A stretch of DNA of 64,000 nt. Origin: Lineus longissimus (Eukaryota > Nemertea > Pilidiophora > Heteronemertea > Lineidae). Positions 1-10,639 of the stretch are shown piece by piece. The notes beneath the pieces are model-generated. The model did not search any database. It was not told the origin of the DNA and was given only the letters and a program-made list of their open reading frames with translations. The translations under genes and the position numbers were made by a program. The stretch is taken from NCBI RefSeq assembly GCF_910592395.1, contig NC_088323.1, positions 8,992,001-9,056,000 of the forward strand, written 5' to 3'. Numbering within the stretch: the first letter of the stretch is position 1; each line of letters starts with the position of its first letter.

Positions 1-520
1 CTGCAATACTTCATCGATCCCAGGTTGATTATCGGCTAATGTAGCATATCATTATCACACCCCCGGATCAAACCTTACTAATCAAACCTGAAACTATCGA
101 ACTGACACGATATTCGTTCTTTTCTTTAAATATTTGTCGATGGAATCAAATGGAATCAAATGGAATAAATTGTTTGTTGCCGATTTGCACTACTCACACG
201 CTTCCAAAAAATCAACATTTTGCGAATGTACTCGATTTGTTGGAACATAGTAAGCTCGTCCCCTTGTACGAATGTACGTACATATGACCATAATAAATCA
301 ATATGAATAACACCCTGGAAAAGGGGCGTGGCAAAATTACTTGAAAAAAACGAAAAAAAACAGATATATACGATGGTTTGTTGTCCAAAATCACTTCAGG
401 AGACACACCTATGATGCCAAACACGGCCAATGATGCCGATTGCGCCCGAACCGGTCAGCCCTTATGGACAAACGAGGTTATCGCAAAATGAGGTTAAAAA
501 AACCATGCAACTTTAACTGG
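1..520. other. No gene seen; AT-rich unique-looking DNA
   Basis: No reading frame here looks coding. A short tandem TGGAATCAAA motif lies at about 139-170. Nothing else is recognised. Confidence 0.5.
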
Positions 521-524
521 TCAC

Positions 525-720
525 TATAGACAGTGAGCCAATATTATATTAGTATTGAACTTCTCGTGTTTCGACAGATGACTATGGGGCATTGGGTCTT
601 GTTAGAATTAGCGCGCTGAATGTATTCCTCGTACAAGCGCGAAAAGTTTCGACCTGCAAGAGGTAAGAAACCCCTATTGACTACTTCATGTAACGGTAAC
701 TCTATCTTGCGAACCTAGTT
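525..720 (+). repeat. Dispersed repeat, 'ACTATAG' family, copy 1
   Basis: About 200 bp that recur, diverged, at 17,027-17,195 and 23,565-23,755. Shared landmarks are an ACTATAG-type start, GGGCACTGGGT-like text, a GTATTCCTCGTACAAG block and AGAGACCCCTATTGAC near the end. No coding potential or terminal repeats are visible, so a SINE or a miniature transposon are both possible. Confidence 0.55.
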
Positions 721-829
721 CCTACCTATAGTGTCCCTTTAAGACGGAAACCCACTCAGGCCACTGTGTGGGGATATTGATATTTACCTATACTGCTACT
801 TGGATAGCCACTGTGTCGTTGAGTGGAAG

Positions 830-1965
830 AGTGCTCTGTCGACGTGTGCCTGTAATGTCAATGAAAGTATGATGAGGTGATGACGATAGTGGAATGACGA
901 AATATTGGAAAGAGATCTATTCCTAGAAGAACATAAGTCGTGCTTTGACTAGGTGGCGCATTTTAGAATCAGCAGTGAGCACTGCGTGTAACATGGTGGA
1001 GGCAGCGGAGATACTATAAACTGTGTCGAAAGTATTGTTATAGGGCCTTCCCTAGGCCATTGGGGTTAAATTTACAATCCCTGATTGGAAAGACATAGTT
1101 TGATCGCATTCAACTATAAATCCATTGAACAGTTGTGTTCCTTTAGTCAACCGATGACCCTTTTTTTGGCCATGATCGTGGATTGTAAACTCTAAATGTA
1201 TTATGGACTGGAAGACGGGGAAAACACAAGTGAAATAGACCAAAACAAGTGATTTTGGGGCTTTGGTTTAGACGCATATGCCACATGCGCCATGCGGGAT
1301 TATACGGTTCATGTTGTTGACATCTACATCTAGTGCTGTTATTGGTAATGGTACATGGTAGGCCTAATCATCATGCCTATATGTTTCAGGAAAAGCTCGG
1401 AGTAAAATGAACTGCCGATGAATAATTATGTTGTTCATGTTTACCATGTTTACTAGTACATAGCCATAGGGTATGCACTGGCCAGTGCACTTTCTGCACG
1501 TCGTCATGGTCATGCACGTGATACCTTGCACATCTTGTTCTTTGCATGCGCATGCTTTTTGGGCAAAATCACTTGCACCAACACTAATGAATAATGTCTT
1601 CTTATCCCTATGACTCCATACACAGTGAGGGCATTGTCCCATTCCCATCAAATGGTGACTCTGAGTACCGTATTAGGGTGGAAGTTGGGGAGCAAAAACC
1701 TACCGTTGCACGCGTCATGGTCAGCAGTGGTCACCTTAGCGCGATATGGAACATTCTTTCGAAACTCATGAGAGTCTGCTCATTAGCATATCTCGCGCAC
1801 TGCTCCTTCTGGTCAAACATCGTAGTGAAATCGTAATGGAAAACGTCTGGCTTTGCGCCAGACTAATAAGTGAAAAACTGATAGGTAAAGAACGGCGCGT
1901 TGGCCCTTGCGCCAAGGGCTGGTTGCTTGGGACGTTTGAAGACCTGCATTGAACTATATTGCTTC
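830..1965 (+). repeat. Segment repeated at 23,940-25,040
   Basis: This stretch matches 23,940-25,040 base for base over long runs, including GAATAATGTCTTCTTATCCC and GCGCGATATGGAACATTCTT. The last 250 bp match a third place, 23,260-23,410, and the opposite strand at 31,500-31,620. Frames across the best-kept block read similar peptides in each copy (VMVSSG.LSAIWNIL), which suggests an old coding exon spread with the repeat. I do not recognise that peptide, and each copy has stops nearby. Confidence 0.6.
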
Positions 1966-2029
1966 TCGGTGACATGGGGAGACCTTCAGGGATAATGTCA
2001 AAATTGGCGAATTAAATTATGTCACTTCA

Positions 2030-3182
2030 TGAAATATATCAAGACATTCTAAAATATTTTGGTATCATAGCTTCAAAAAAATGCTTTAGCCTCTTTCTTT
2101 TTGCGGAACTGAGATTTATGGAAACTCAACCAAGAGCCTCCATTTTGCATGGCACGAGCGTAATGCATTTGTGTAAAAATTACATACGCTGATCTGCAGC
2201 CAGTGGTTACCCTAAACATTCGCCGGCCAAATGCCTGACACAACAACTGTCCTGGTTTTATGGAGCCACGTGTAATTTCCAACAACATTATCAAAGGTAA
2301 AAAGTACACCATCCATTTACCATGCGAAAAAAATAATGAGGCATATCAAGCTTCGCTTGGACAACATTTTGCCAAAGGCAAATCAACTTTAAAGTAATTG
2401 ATGAGGTCACCGTTTACTGAAAGCCGTTGTGGAAATTGCCTGACGATCTCACAAATTCTTGATACTGAAAAGGAGGTTTGATTTTTAGAAATAAAAAATC
2501 GGCGCGGGTTTCGACGAAATTTAAGCAAAACCAAAGAGGGTTCGTATTGGTATCTCAATATTGACCCTTAGTCTCAGATCCAATTTCAAAGTACAGTTAG
2601 CCTCTTTCCTGGTACAGGGGCTGTTGTGGCTTTTATCGGGGAAAACGGCCGACTTGATGTTTGAAACATCAGAGCAGCATCAGAGCAGCAGCAGAGCTCC
2701 GCTACAATAGAGGCGTTGATAAGAATAAAGTTGAATTTCAAACACAGCATGTTTAGTATTCACCTCTCTGATCTGGTGTTCCTTGTTCTGCTGCGACACA
2801 CATAACCAAATACATGAACTGGTTGGATCGTGGTGGCATGATTACTGTTTCTATGATGATACAATGTTTCATCAACTATAAAACAACCTGTGAATTACGA
2901 ACACGGCAAGGTTAGTCGCCTCTCTGATCTAGCGTTCCTTGTTGCTTCCATTATATCCCTGCGACTCACACAACAGAATGCATGTACTCGTCAGAGTACT
3001 GTTTATATAATAAGACAGTGTTTCATCAATTTCAAAACCTGTGTCAATGACTGTATAGGAAAAACTGGTCTAAAGAAAGCAAATAATGAGCTTATTTTAA
3101 TATCGATTACTTTGAAAAGGTGATCGATTTCGTGAAATTGATTCCTAACCCCATACGCACAATGTTCACACAGTTACAATGG
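2030..3182 (+). repeat. Dispersed repeat R, copy 1 (left part)
   Basis: Matches 10,640-12,530 in order. Both copies have AGCCTCTTTCT.TTTGCGGAA near the start, GCATGGCACGAGCGTA, AAGTAATTGATGA, a CACCTCTCTG block and CCCCATACGCAC near the break. The copy is split by the transposon at 3183-6177 and resumes at 6178. A block near 2754-2800 is repeated at 2910-2970, so the unit has internal duplications. No protein is recognised. Confidence 0.65.
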
Positions 3183-4816
3183 GTCAGGTCAAGTCTTGGG
3201 GTTGAGAAAGTGTTAGGTGTTGGTGTTGGTGTAGTGTTCGTGTAGGAGGCCTACCCCAACCCCCAACACCGAGCTTGGGTTGGACATCGGTGTAACACTT
3301 TGAGCAACACCAGGGTGACACCAGGTGTAAGGTCCCGGTAGGTGTAACACTGGTGAGTTGACTAGGTGTTTGAGTTCACGCCATCTTGTTTTCTCGCTTC
3401 AACCAAAAAAAGACAATTTTACCCTTATTGGCGATTATTTTCGAGCCCTAAGTGAGATGTGAGACCAGGATTTTTGTGAAGACTGCCGATTTCGTCTCAG
3501 CGCGGCCGAAGCGGAATCGATGATTATCACATCAGTGTAGTTGACTGCGGCACGGCAAGAAAAAATCGATATGTGAAGCCGCATGTGTGTGGCGGAAAAA
3601 CTGTGTCAAAAGTGCTATTTATACCAAAATTCCTTGTTTCTCATATCTTTATTTGGATAAAACATTACTCAAGGATTCTAATGAGTGTGACTGTTTGGAA
3701 TGGCATCGCCTTTGTCGGACATTTGAGTCATTTGATGAACTCAAAATTTCACAAATTTTCCAAAAAATGGCGGCCGGAAACGTCAACACGATATGTCACT
3801 TCGATATTTTCGAATTTTGTTGTTTCTTCTCTACTTACAAATTAGTGAAGTATCTCTAGAATAATTTTTAAAAAACAATAGTTTGTTTGGCTTTGTTTGG
3901 CGTATGTATGCCTCTGTCGTGCTGATGATAAGCTGACCTGGACTGTTATTTCACAAAAAAATGTCACTCTCGACTCTGCACGAAAAAAAGTATAAAATGT
4001 GTTGGTTCGAAAAATTTTCATTAGGCCTAGCGATTATATTTCACTTCACATCGCTCGTTCTTGGTCATACATCGTCCGATTCTGGCTTAGTAAATATTTT
4101 TAGATAGTTTTGACTTTGAAGTTTCGGATGAAATGTAAAATTTTCTTGTCAAAATGTTGGATTTTATGTGCAAAATCAGCAAATATATAACAGAGTGCAA
4201 TTTTTTAATGAAATAATTAGAAATAAGACTAAATTTGGTCTGAAGCGTAACCTTCCTAATTTCCCCTACATTTGTGGTCTTGTGGTGAATCCAGGCTGCA
4301 TGTTAAACCATAGCATTTCGTCTGCTCATGAGACAAGACCACTAATTAATATTCATAGGTCGAGGCCTATCAATTAGACGAGTGCATATTTTTAACTCTC
4401 AAGTACATATTTGGAAAGATATTGAAAAAATATTTGTTGTGGCAAGTCTACAGAAATAAAGAAATTATTTGATGAAAAAATTAATTTCGAATTTTGCTAA
4501 TTTGGTAATAGGGGGCGTGTTTTGATATTTTTCTGCCAGTTGGCTGAAAAGAGTGGAAATATCAATGTCTGTCTAATTTGTCGATTATCAAAAAATTTCC
4601 TTGGTCAACTACCAGTTTATTTTTCACCATTTACTTGCCCGACTGTCCGGAATATCATATCAAAATTTCAGATTCACAAACCCACGCAGTATTTGATGCG
4701 TCGCGGTCAAACATTGACAATGTAACTGCTAAAAGGCTTAAAAAATCAATTGTGGTCTTGTCTCTCATACACACTATAAAAAATTTACACCAGAAGATTC
4801 ATTTCAAGCCAAAAAA

Positions 4817-4960
4817 ATGTCTGAGAAAGCCAAATGGACTGAAATACTAATTGAAAATTTGCTGACATTCCTGCTGAATAACCACAGTGATTTTCTTAAG
4901 GCAAAACGTTGCAAAAGATTCCTGAATTCCATCAGAGGGCAGAAGATGCAATTGGTTTAA
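4817..4960 (+). CDS. Myb/SANT-like DNA-binding fragment of the transposon
   Basis: A 47-codon ORF from ATG to TAA. It begins MSEKAKWTEILIENLL, the acidic-lysine start, tryptophan and hydrophobic helix typical of the Myb/SANT or MADF-like proteins that accompany Harbinger nucleases. The adjacent frame continues with GKKVDDFLKNIGERVSA, so a frameshift or unseen splice probably separates two parts of one protein. It lies head-on to the minus-strand nuclease exon, as is usual in these elements. In the family the Myb-like protein helps bring the nuclease to the nucleus and to the ends. This is a partial gene. Confidence 0.45.
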   Translation: MSEKAKWTEILIENLLTFLLNNHSDFLKAKRCKRFLNSIRGQKMQLV

Positions 4961-5067
4961 ATTTGTCTGGGAAGAAGGTGGATGATTTCCTTAAGAACAT
5001 TGGGGAAAGAGTATCGGCAGTTGTTTGAGGTTGTCCAAGAATGTCCTCAACTCAATACAAAACTCAC

Positions 5068-5254
5068 CTGCTGTTTTGTCTTGTGTTGCACCAGGCAATC
5101 CTGTAATTATGTGGCGAACCCTGACATGTCGGTCAACGATGTACTGCACATTCAGAGAGTCGCAGCATTTTCCGTGGCGTCCGCAGTAATATGCATCCCC
5201 CGCTCCATCAGGTCTTTGTATCTTGATTATTACACCATCTATGAAGAGCAGGAC
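5068..5254 (-). CDS. Harbinger-like DDE nuclease, internal exon
   Basis: A 187-bp exon bounded by a good acceptor (TCTGCAG at 5255) and a strong donor (GTGAGT at 5067). The open frame reads LLFIDGVIIKIQRP, then YYCGRHGK, LNVQYIVDRH and GLPGATQD. That is the DDE_4 pattern of Harbinger transposases: a first catalytic Asp in the DG(T/V) strand, a conserved Y..R.G, then PG...D. The exons with the second Asp and the Glu should lie at 3400-5000 on this strand; I could not find them, so they may be lost. Close relatives are the HARBI1-like nucleases, but this one is clearly different from the copy at 14-17.7 kb. Confidence 0.65.
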
Positions 5255-5436
5255 CTGCAGATTTAAAAAAAAACATATATTGGCTGCGAAAGTAAGGCTG
5301 TGTCAAGTGGGGACACCTTGTTGAGGTGATGATATCATTTGGCTGGCTGGTTGTGACTTTGTCTTCAAGAGGAAATTTGGGGAAAAAGAAATTGCTTCAA
5401 TCAAACACAATTGAATTCTGGTAAGACTGTCTCTAT

Positions 5437-5867
5437 CTAACTAACCTTTCTCTCTCTTCCGCCAACATCCACCGCTGGGCGTGCCAAATCATCGTACTCA
5501 GTTGGGTCAGGGAATGAAATTGCCTCGGGTGATATATCAAAGAAGAATTGGGCACACTCGCGAGCATGTATAATCATTGTTGACTTCCTCTGTCTTTTGC
5601 CACCACCCTGTAATATCCTCCTGATGACAGCATGGTGAGGAAGTTCTTCATCCTCCGAAAAGTGGCGTGAGACTGACATGGCTGGAAATTGTTTCTTTCC
5701 TCACGCCATGCATGAAATGAATCTGACACTTGCTCAAGTTGTTGGTCGTTCAATCTAACATGTTTTTCAACAGGTTCCTCACTTTCTGATGCTTTTCTGA
5801 GTAGATTATTGCCCCGCCTGGCAATGGCCTGCTGAACTGGGACAAAAAAACATGGCTGCATGAACAC
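5437..5867 (-). other. Overlapping ORFs in the transposon, unrecognised
   Basis: Two open frames overlap on the minus strand, 5574-5867 (97 codons) and 5437-5679 (80 codons), with a switch of frame near 5600-5680. The first is charged (SEEPVEKHVRLNDQQLEQV), the second holds a basic GGGKRQRKS stretch. They sit upstream of the nuclease exon on the same strand, so they may be the N-terminal part of the transposase or an accessory exon. I recognise no domain. Confidence 0.3.
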
Positions 5868-6177
5868 CTTGACAACCTAAAAACTTGACCACTCCCAAAC
5901 ACCTACCTCTAGGGGTAGGTGTTACACCTGTACATTTCTCCAATGCATTTGCCTTGTTTCTTCAGGTGGGCCAGGGTAGGTGTAACGCTTGTGTCAGAAA
6001 AAACTTTCCCAACAGTAGTGTTGAAATCTTGGGGATTCCCTCCTCAAACACCGGTGTTACACCGGTGTAACCCAACACCGAGCAGGGTGGTCAAGTGTTG
6101 GTGTACTGATGGTGTTACCTTGGTGACGGTGTTACACCAACACTTTACACTTTCTCAACCCCAAGACTTGACCTGAC

Positions 6178-6420
6178 TTATTGCCTTGTCAATGTTTGTG
6201 ATGCAGATCGTCTTTGCGATATGTGATCATGATTTCGTGCGCCAAATATCGCTTGTTTACAATGGTCATCGCAGGTAACTGCTACGGGAATCGGCTTTTG
6301 CTGCTCTTCTAGGCCAAATTCATGTAATATTCGCATACTATTTTAATATTTTATTTCAGTTTTGTGAACAATTGCATGAGCATTTCGTTACAGTCGTAAA
6401 TGAATTATGATAATATACAT
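6178..6420 (+). repeat. Dispersed repeat R, copy 1 (right part)
   Basis: Continues copy 1 after the transposon. It aligns with 12,540-12,790: the pairs ATGGTCATCGC/GTGGTCATCGC, TTATTTCAGTT.TGTGAACAA and TGCATTTCGTT occur in the same order. The match is what shows that the 3-kb element is a later insertion. Confidence 0.6.
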
Positions 6421-7026
6421 GTAAATGACAAAGCTCTTTCAGTATTTGATGCATTTGCTGGCGATGACCCCTTTTATTACAGATCAAGTAACACTTTCGG
6501 GAAAGACATTGCAAACGCAGTTAGACATCTTTGAAAAATTGAATCAAGAGTACATCCTTAAGGTTTCTCTCGCACTCCGCTGCTTGCACTCGTTTATAAC
6601 CAGTCTTCCAAATAAAACTCACCTAAGTATTGCTAGGCGCTGGCATGTGGCATCCGTTCATCTTAGGTTTACTACATCTTGCTTATATATACTGGCGTTA
6701 TTGGTGCCTGCAACTTCGGAGATCTTGGTTGAGATCAGTGGCGCCGGCCGCAACAGGACCAACGATTCTGGGCACTGTTGAAGACGTGTGGAATTTGTGT
6801 TTTATGGGTGTGACTACGATACGTGTTAATTGCGAAGGGTATACGCAGTCTCTTTAATCACCTCGATCGACAGAGGGCCTATAGCTGGATGCAATGCCAA
6901 TAATGACATGGAATTCTTGCTGAAAATGAAAGGAATTTCGCGGCAGAATGTTTTCGTGGTCATGACCTACTCGCGAAATTTGTGAAAACTTCCTAAACGC
7001 AAAATTTTCTGTTAAGACAAGCATAT
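6421..7026. other. No gene supported
   Basis: A 118-codon plus-strand frame starts at 6425, but it has no recognisable domain and mixed composition. I see no repeat boundary or regulatory element. Confidence 0.4.
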
Positions 7027-10000
7027 AATAATAATAATTTATTATTTTTATAGCGCCGCTTAAAAATTAATTGCCAGTAGCGCTTTACAAAAGTACATTC
7101 ATACAGTAATAATAGGAAAGACATTTAAAACATGATCAAAACAATTACAGGACAGTTTAAAACATAGTTAAAACAATCAGTGATAAAAGGCTTCCTTAAA
7201 CAAATATGTCTTGATGCATTGTTTAAAACTTTTAAAACATACAATCTGCCTAAGATGTGTGGGCAATGCATTCCAAAGCCGCGGAGCACAGACCCCAAAA
7301 GCTCTATCACCAGCAGTGACTTTTTTGGATCGTTTCCACTCCAGGGCAGGAGCAGAGTGAGCTCTGGTTCCCTGCCTAAGACGCTGGAGTGGAAGCTGAA
7401 GATAGTTGGGGCCGGTGCCCTGCACGGCTTTGAAAGCGAAGATTAAAATGTTGAACTTAATACGTTGTTGAACGGGGAGCCAATGAAGGTCATATAAAAC
7501 AGGCGTGATGTGATCATATTTTCTAGTACCCGTCAAGAGTCTGGCTGCTTGGTTTTGAAGTTTCTGGAGGCGGTTAATTTCACAGAGAGGGAGACCATAG
7601 TACAATGAGTTACCAAAATCGAGTCTAGATGTAATAAAAGCATGTACAAGATTACCTAAAAGGTCTTCAGGTAGATATTTCTTGACTGACGCAATCTTGC
7701 GCAGGTAAATGACCGGACGAAACAACCTGTGATATTTGTTTGTGAAAAGTAAGGTTATTGTCAAAAAGCACCCCGAGATTGCGCGCCGACTCGCTTGAAC
7801 GAATTTCTGCATCACCGATTTTAAGACAGACATCACTGAACAGTAACTTGTCATTTTGATAAGGAGAACGAAGCAGTAAAAACTCTGTTTTTAAGTCGTT
7901 TAGTTTGAGCTTATTCTCCATCATCCAAAGGCGCACATCGCTTAGACAGTGTTCAATTTTAGTGATCACTTGGGCTAGTGAGGTCGAGTCATAAAAGCTG
8001 AACGCGTGCCAGCTCTGTGTGTCGTCAGCGTAAAAATGGCCGCTAATATCGTGATTGGCAATGATCTCATCCAATGGGTAGGTGTAGCATGAAAAAAGTA
8101 ATGGCCCCAGAACACTTCCTTGGGGTACACCAGACTGCAACTTGTAGGTGTCGGACAAACTAGAGCCGACCTTGACCCTGAATTGACGATCAGACAGGTA
8201 TGATTCAAACCATGAGAGCGCACTGCCCTGGATACCAAAAACAGTTTGTAGACGTGATATCATGATCTTGTGATCGATTGTGTCGAAGGCAGCGGATAAG
8301 TCCAAGAGAACCATTGCGACACCGTCTCTTTTGTCGAAGCTCTCAAGAACGCTGTTGGTAATGGATAGCAGCGCAGTCTCCACACTATGGCCTGGGCGGT
8401 AAGCAGATTGATTTGGGTTGTACATATTGCTTGCCGCCAGATGGCTGTGGAGCCTGGCTGCCACCACACGTTCGAGGAGCTTTGAAAAGTACGACAAATT
8501 GGAGACGGGTCGATAGTTCTTAAGCTCGGACTCATCCGCTCCCTTCTTTTTCAAAATAGGAGTTATGATTGCAAGTTTCATATTGTCAGGAAATTCCCCG
8601 GTTGACAAAGAGTAGTTGATAAGCTGGACCAAGGATGGTAGTATATTCGGCAATACATCCTTCAAAAGTGTGGAAGGAATGGGGTCCAGTGTAGATGTTT
8701 TAACTGGGGTGGACCTTATAATCTTTTCCAATTCTGCTGTCGTAGTAGGTTGGAAGTCGGACAAAACCATGTTGGATGTCCGTGGTATTCTTGAAGAAGG
8801 TTTATATGTTTCTTCACACTTATCAAGATGTTGCCGTATTGTCATGATCTTCTTATCAAAATAGTTCGCAAATCTATTCGCACAGTCAATATCGGCAGTA
8901 CCAGTAGCGGCCTGGTTCTGAGGTCCAGAAGAGGAACGAGTCAAGTTCACGAAAGCACTAAAGAGCTCACGCTGGGAGCCCCGTTTGTCGGAAAGTTTAG
9001 TCGCATAGAAATCTTGTTTTGCATTCTTAATGGAGGCGCTTGTGGCCTTCACTTGGTCCATAAACATTTCCTTGTGAACCGTTAGTTTCGTCGTTCTCCA
9101 GCGAGATTCCAGACGTCTACGTAACGCACGGGCTGCCAGGATTTCCTTGGTCATCCAAGGGTCTGGTTTGCGTACTCTCGGTTTGCTCATCCGTTTCGGT
9201 GCATGTTTATCCAATGCAGAGCTGAGAGCCTCGTTCAGGCTTTCTGCCACATCGCTCGCGCGCATGGGAACATGCTTTTGAAAGGAACCAACAACATCAT
9301 GCGAGAACTCATCCCTATCAACGCGTTTGATGTCCCTGGTGACAACTTTTGAAGGTTTACGTGCTTTGTCCTTTTGACATTTATCGGGCAATTCAAATGA
9401 AACAAGGTAGTGATCGGAGAGACACATGTTTGACACTTGTAAGTTGAATGCTGATTGACTCTGCGACTCCAATAAAGGTGCAGCCGTCTTTGGGACAGCT
9501 ACCGGGTCCAGAATGTGACCCTTTTTGTGGGTGGGACTGTTCACGATCTGGACTAACCCAACGCTTTCAAAAATGTCATATAACCGAAGGACATTGAGGT
9601 CATCAACTTTGTCAAGATGGATGTTCAAATCACCTGCAACTACAGTTGTAGATTGCGACATAGCTGTATCCGAAATATGGTCATAAAACTCATCCAGGAA
9701 AGATGGTATGGAACCATCCGGGCGGTACACAAGGACGAACTGCACATGGCTGTTAGAAGAGCGCAACGTATACTCTTGGTGCTCGTACGTTTTTGAGTCG
9801 AATGTCTTACAGCTGACAGAATACGTGTCCTTGTAGAGGATCGCCACACCTCCTCCTCGTTTACTATCCCTTGGTTTGTGAATGATCCTGAAACCGTCTG
9901 GCACTAAATCGTAGAATGTGGTACCGTTTTCAGCATCCTTGAGCCACGATTCGGTGATCAAAAGTATGTCCAAGTCCTTGTCGATAAGCAATTCGTTGAT

Positions 10001-10560
10001 TTCAATTGCTTTATTGCACACTGATCTGGCATTGAATAGTCCAATTTTCATTGGTGCAAGTTCAGTGTCAGGTGCAGTCGGTTCGATCAGGGTTAAGTTC
10101 CTCGAATCGACCCCATGAGGGCAAGATCGAAATTGATTCACTCGTTGATTTGCGATGACTGGAATAATGTTTGCAATGGCTTTACCTCCACGTTTATTAC
10201 GCCTGGTAGAGTTCCTTTTGTAAACACCAAGATCCCTGAGAACCAATTCAGTAGTCCTTGAAATGGACACCTTTGGTCCTGCCTGCTTGAGTGAACATAA
10301 TCCTTGGGTAGTGTAGGAAAAGCACATGACTGAAGTATTAGAGTCAACATGTATATCAGGTATACAATGTACAGCAATGGCTACCTTCCTTTGCAAAGTA
10401 AGTTCACTGGATTTCACAAACAGTAATAAAAACGGAAAACATAGCACTCCCATCACTTCAAAACTTCGATAGTCCTGATCATTGAATGTTCATAAATCAA
10501 CTATGTCAGTCCATTTGAGTGAAAGATTCTTTTAAACGGGGTAAAAATGACTTTCTTTGC
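7027..10560 (-). mobile_element. L2/CR1-type LINE, nearly full length
   Basis: A non-LTR retrotransposon read on the minus strand. Its 3' end is at about 7027, marked by an (ATT)n-type tail next to TATAGCGCC, the usual end of L2-like elements. The 5' end lies between 10,457 and about 10,640, where dispersed repeat R resumes. It carries an APE-type endonuclease, a reverse transcriptase and the C-terminal region. One frameshift is the only obvious lesion, so this is a young or recently active copy. Confidence 0.8.
7177..10456 (-). pseudogene. LINE ORF2: APE endonuclease plus reverse transcriptase, one frameshift
   Basis: The main frame runs 10,456 to 7667 (929 codons); a second frame, 7854 to 7177, carries the C-terminus, so a frameshift lies near 7735. 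The endonuclease spans about residues 135-360: FNARSVCNK at 141, ITESWLK at 167, GGGVAILY, AGDLNIH and a SDHYLVSF finish. The reverse transcriptase has YRPVSNLS, LLDLSAAFDTIDH, GVPQGSVLGPLLF and the catalytic FYADDTQ. The C-terminal frame has the HITPVLYDLHWLPVQQRI block usual for L2/CR1/Rex1. It nicks target DNA and copies its RNA there. Odd point: the frame opens with a hydrophobic leader (MMGVLCFPFLLLFVKSS), which may be a chance upstream extension; a start nearer residue 136 (MKIGLFNARS) is also possible. No separate ORF1 is seen. Confidence 0.85.
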
Positions 10561-10639
10561 AGACTGAAGGAGCAGCTGTCTGAGCGCTCACTTCACTCGA
10601 CAATATTAATCGGGAATGGATCAATGACGATTTGATTGT

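Larger units (their letters stand above)
3183..6177. mobile_element. Harbinger-type DNA transposon, 3.0 kb
   Basis: The ends are perfect 31-bp terminal inverted repeats beginning GTCAGGTCAAGTCTTGGGG (3183 rightward, 6177 leftward). The zones just inside both ends are packed with GGTGTTACACC or GTGTAACAC motifs, likely transposase binding sites. Inside are a DDE nuclease exon on the minus strand and a short Myb/SANT-like ORF on the plus strand, the gene pair expected of Harbinger elements. The element splits dispersed repeat R, whose other copy (about 12,530) shows the unfilled site. A clear target duplication was not found; TTA lies right after the right end, and a TTA lies 6 bp before the left end. 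Confidence 0.75.

Noticed and set aside
6425-6781. 118-codon plus frame
   Set aside because: No domain, biased composition, no splice or start evidence.
8616-9085. Plus-strand frames at 8616-8864 and 8828-9085
   Set aside because: Antisense shadows of the L2 LINE coding frame.
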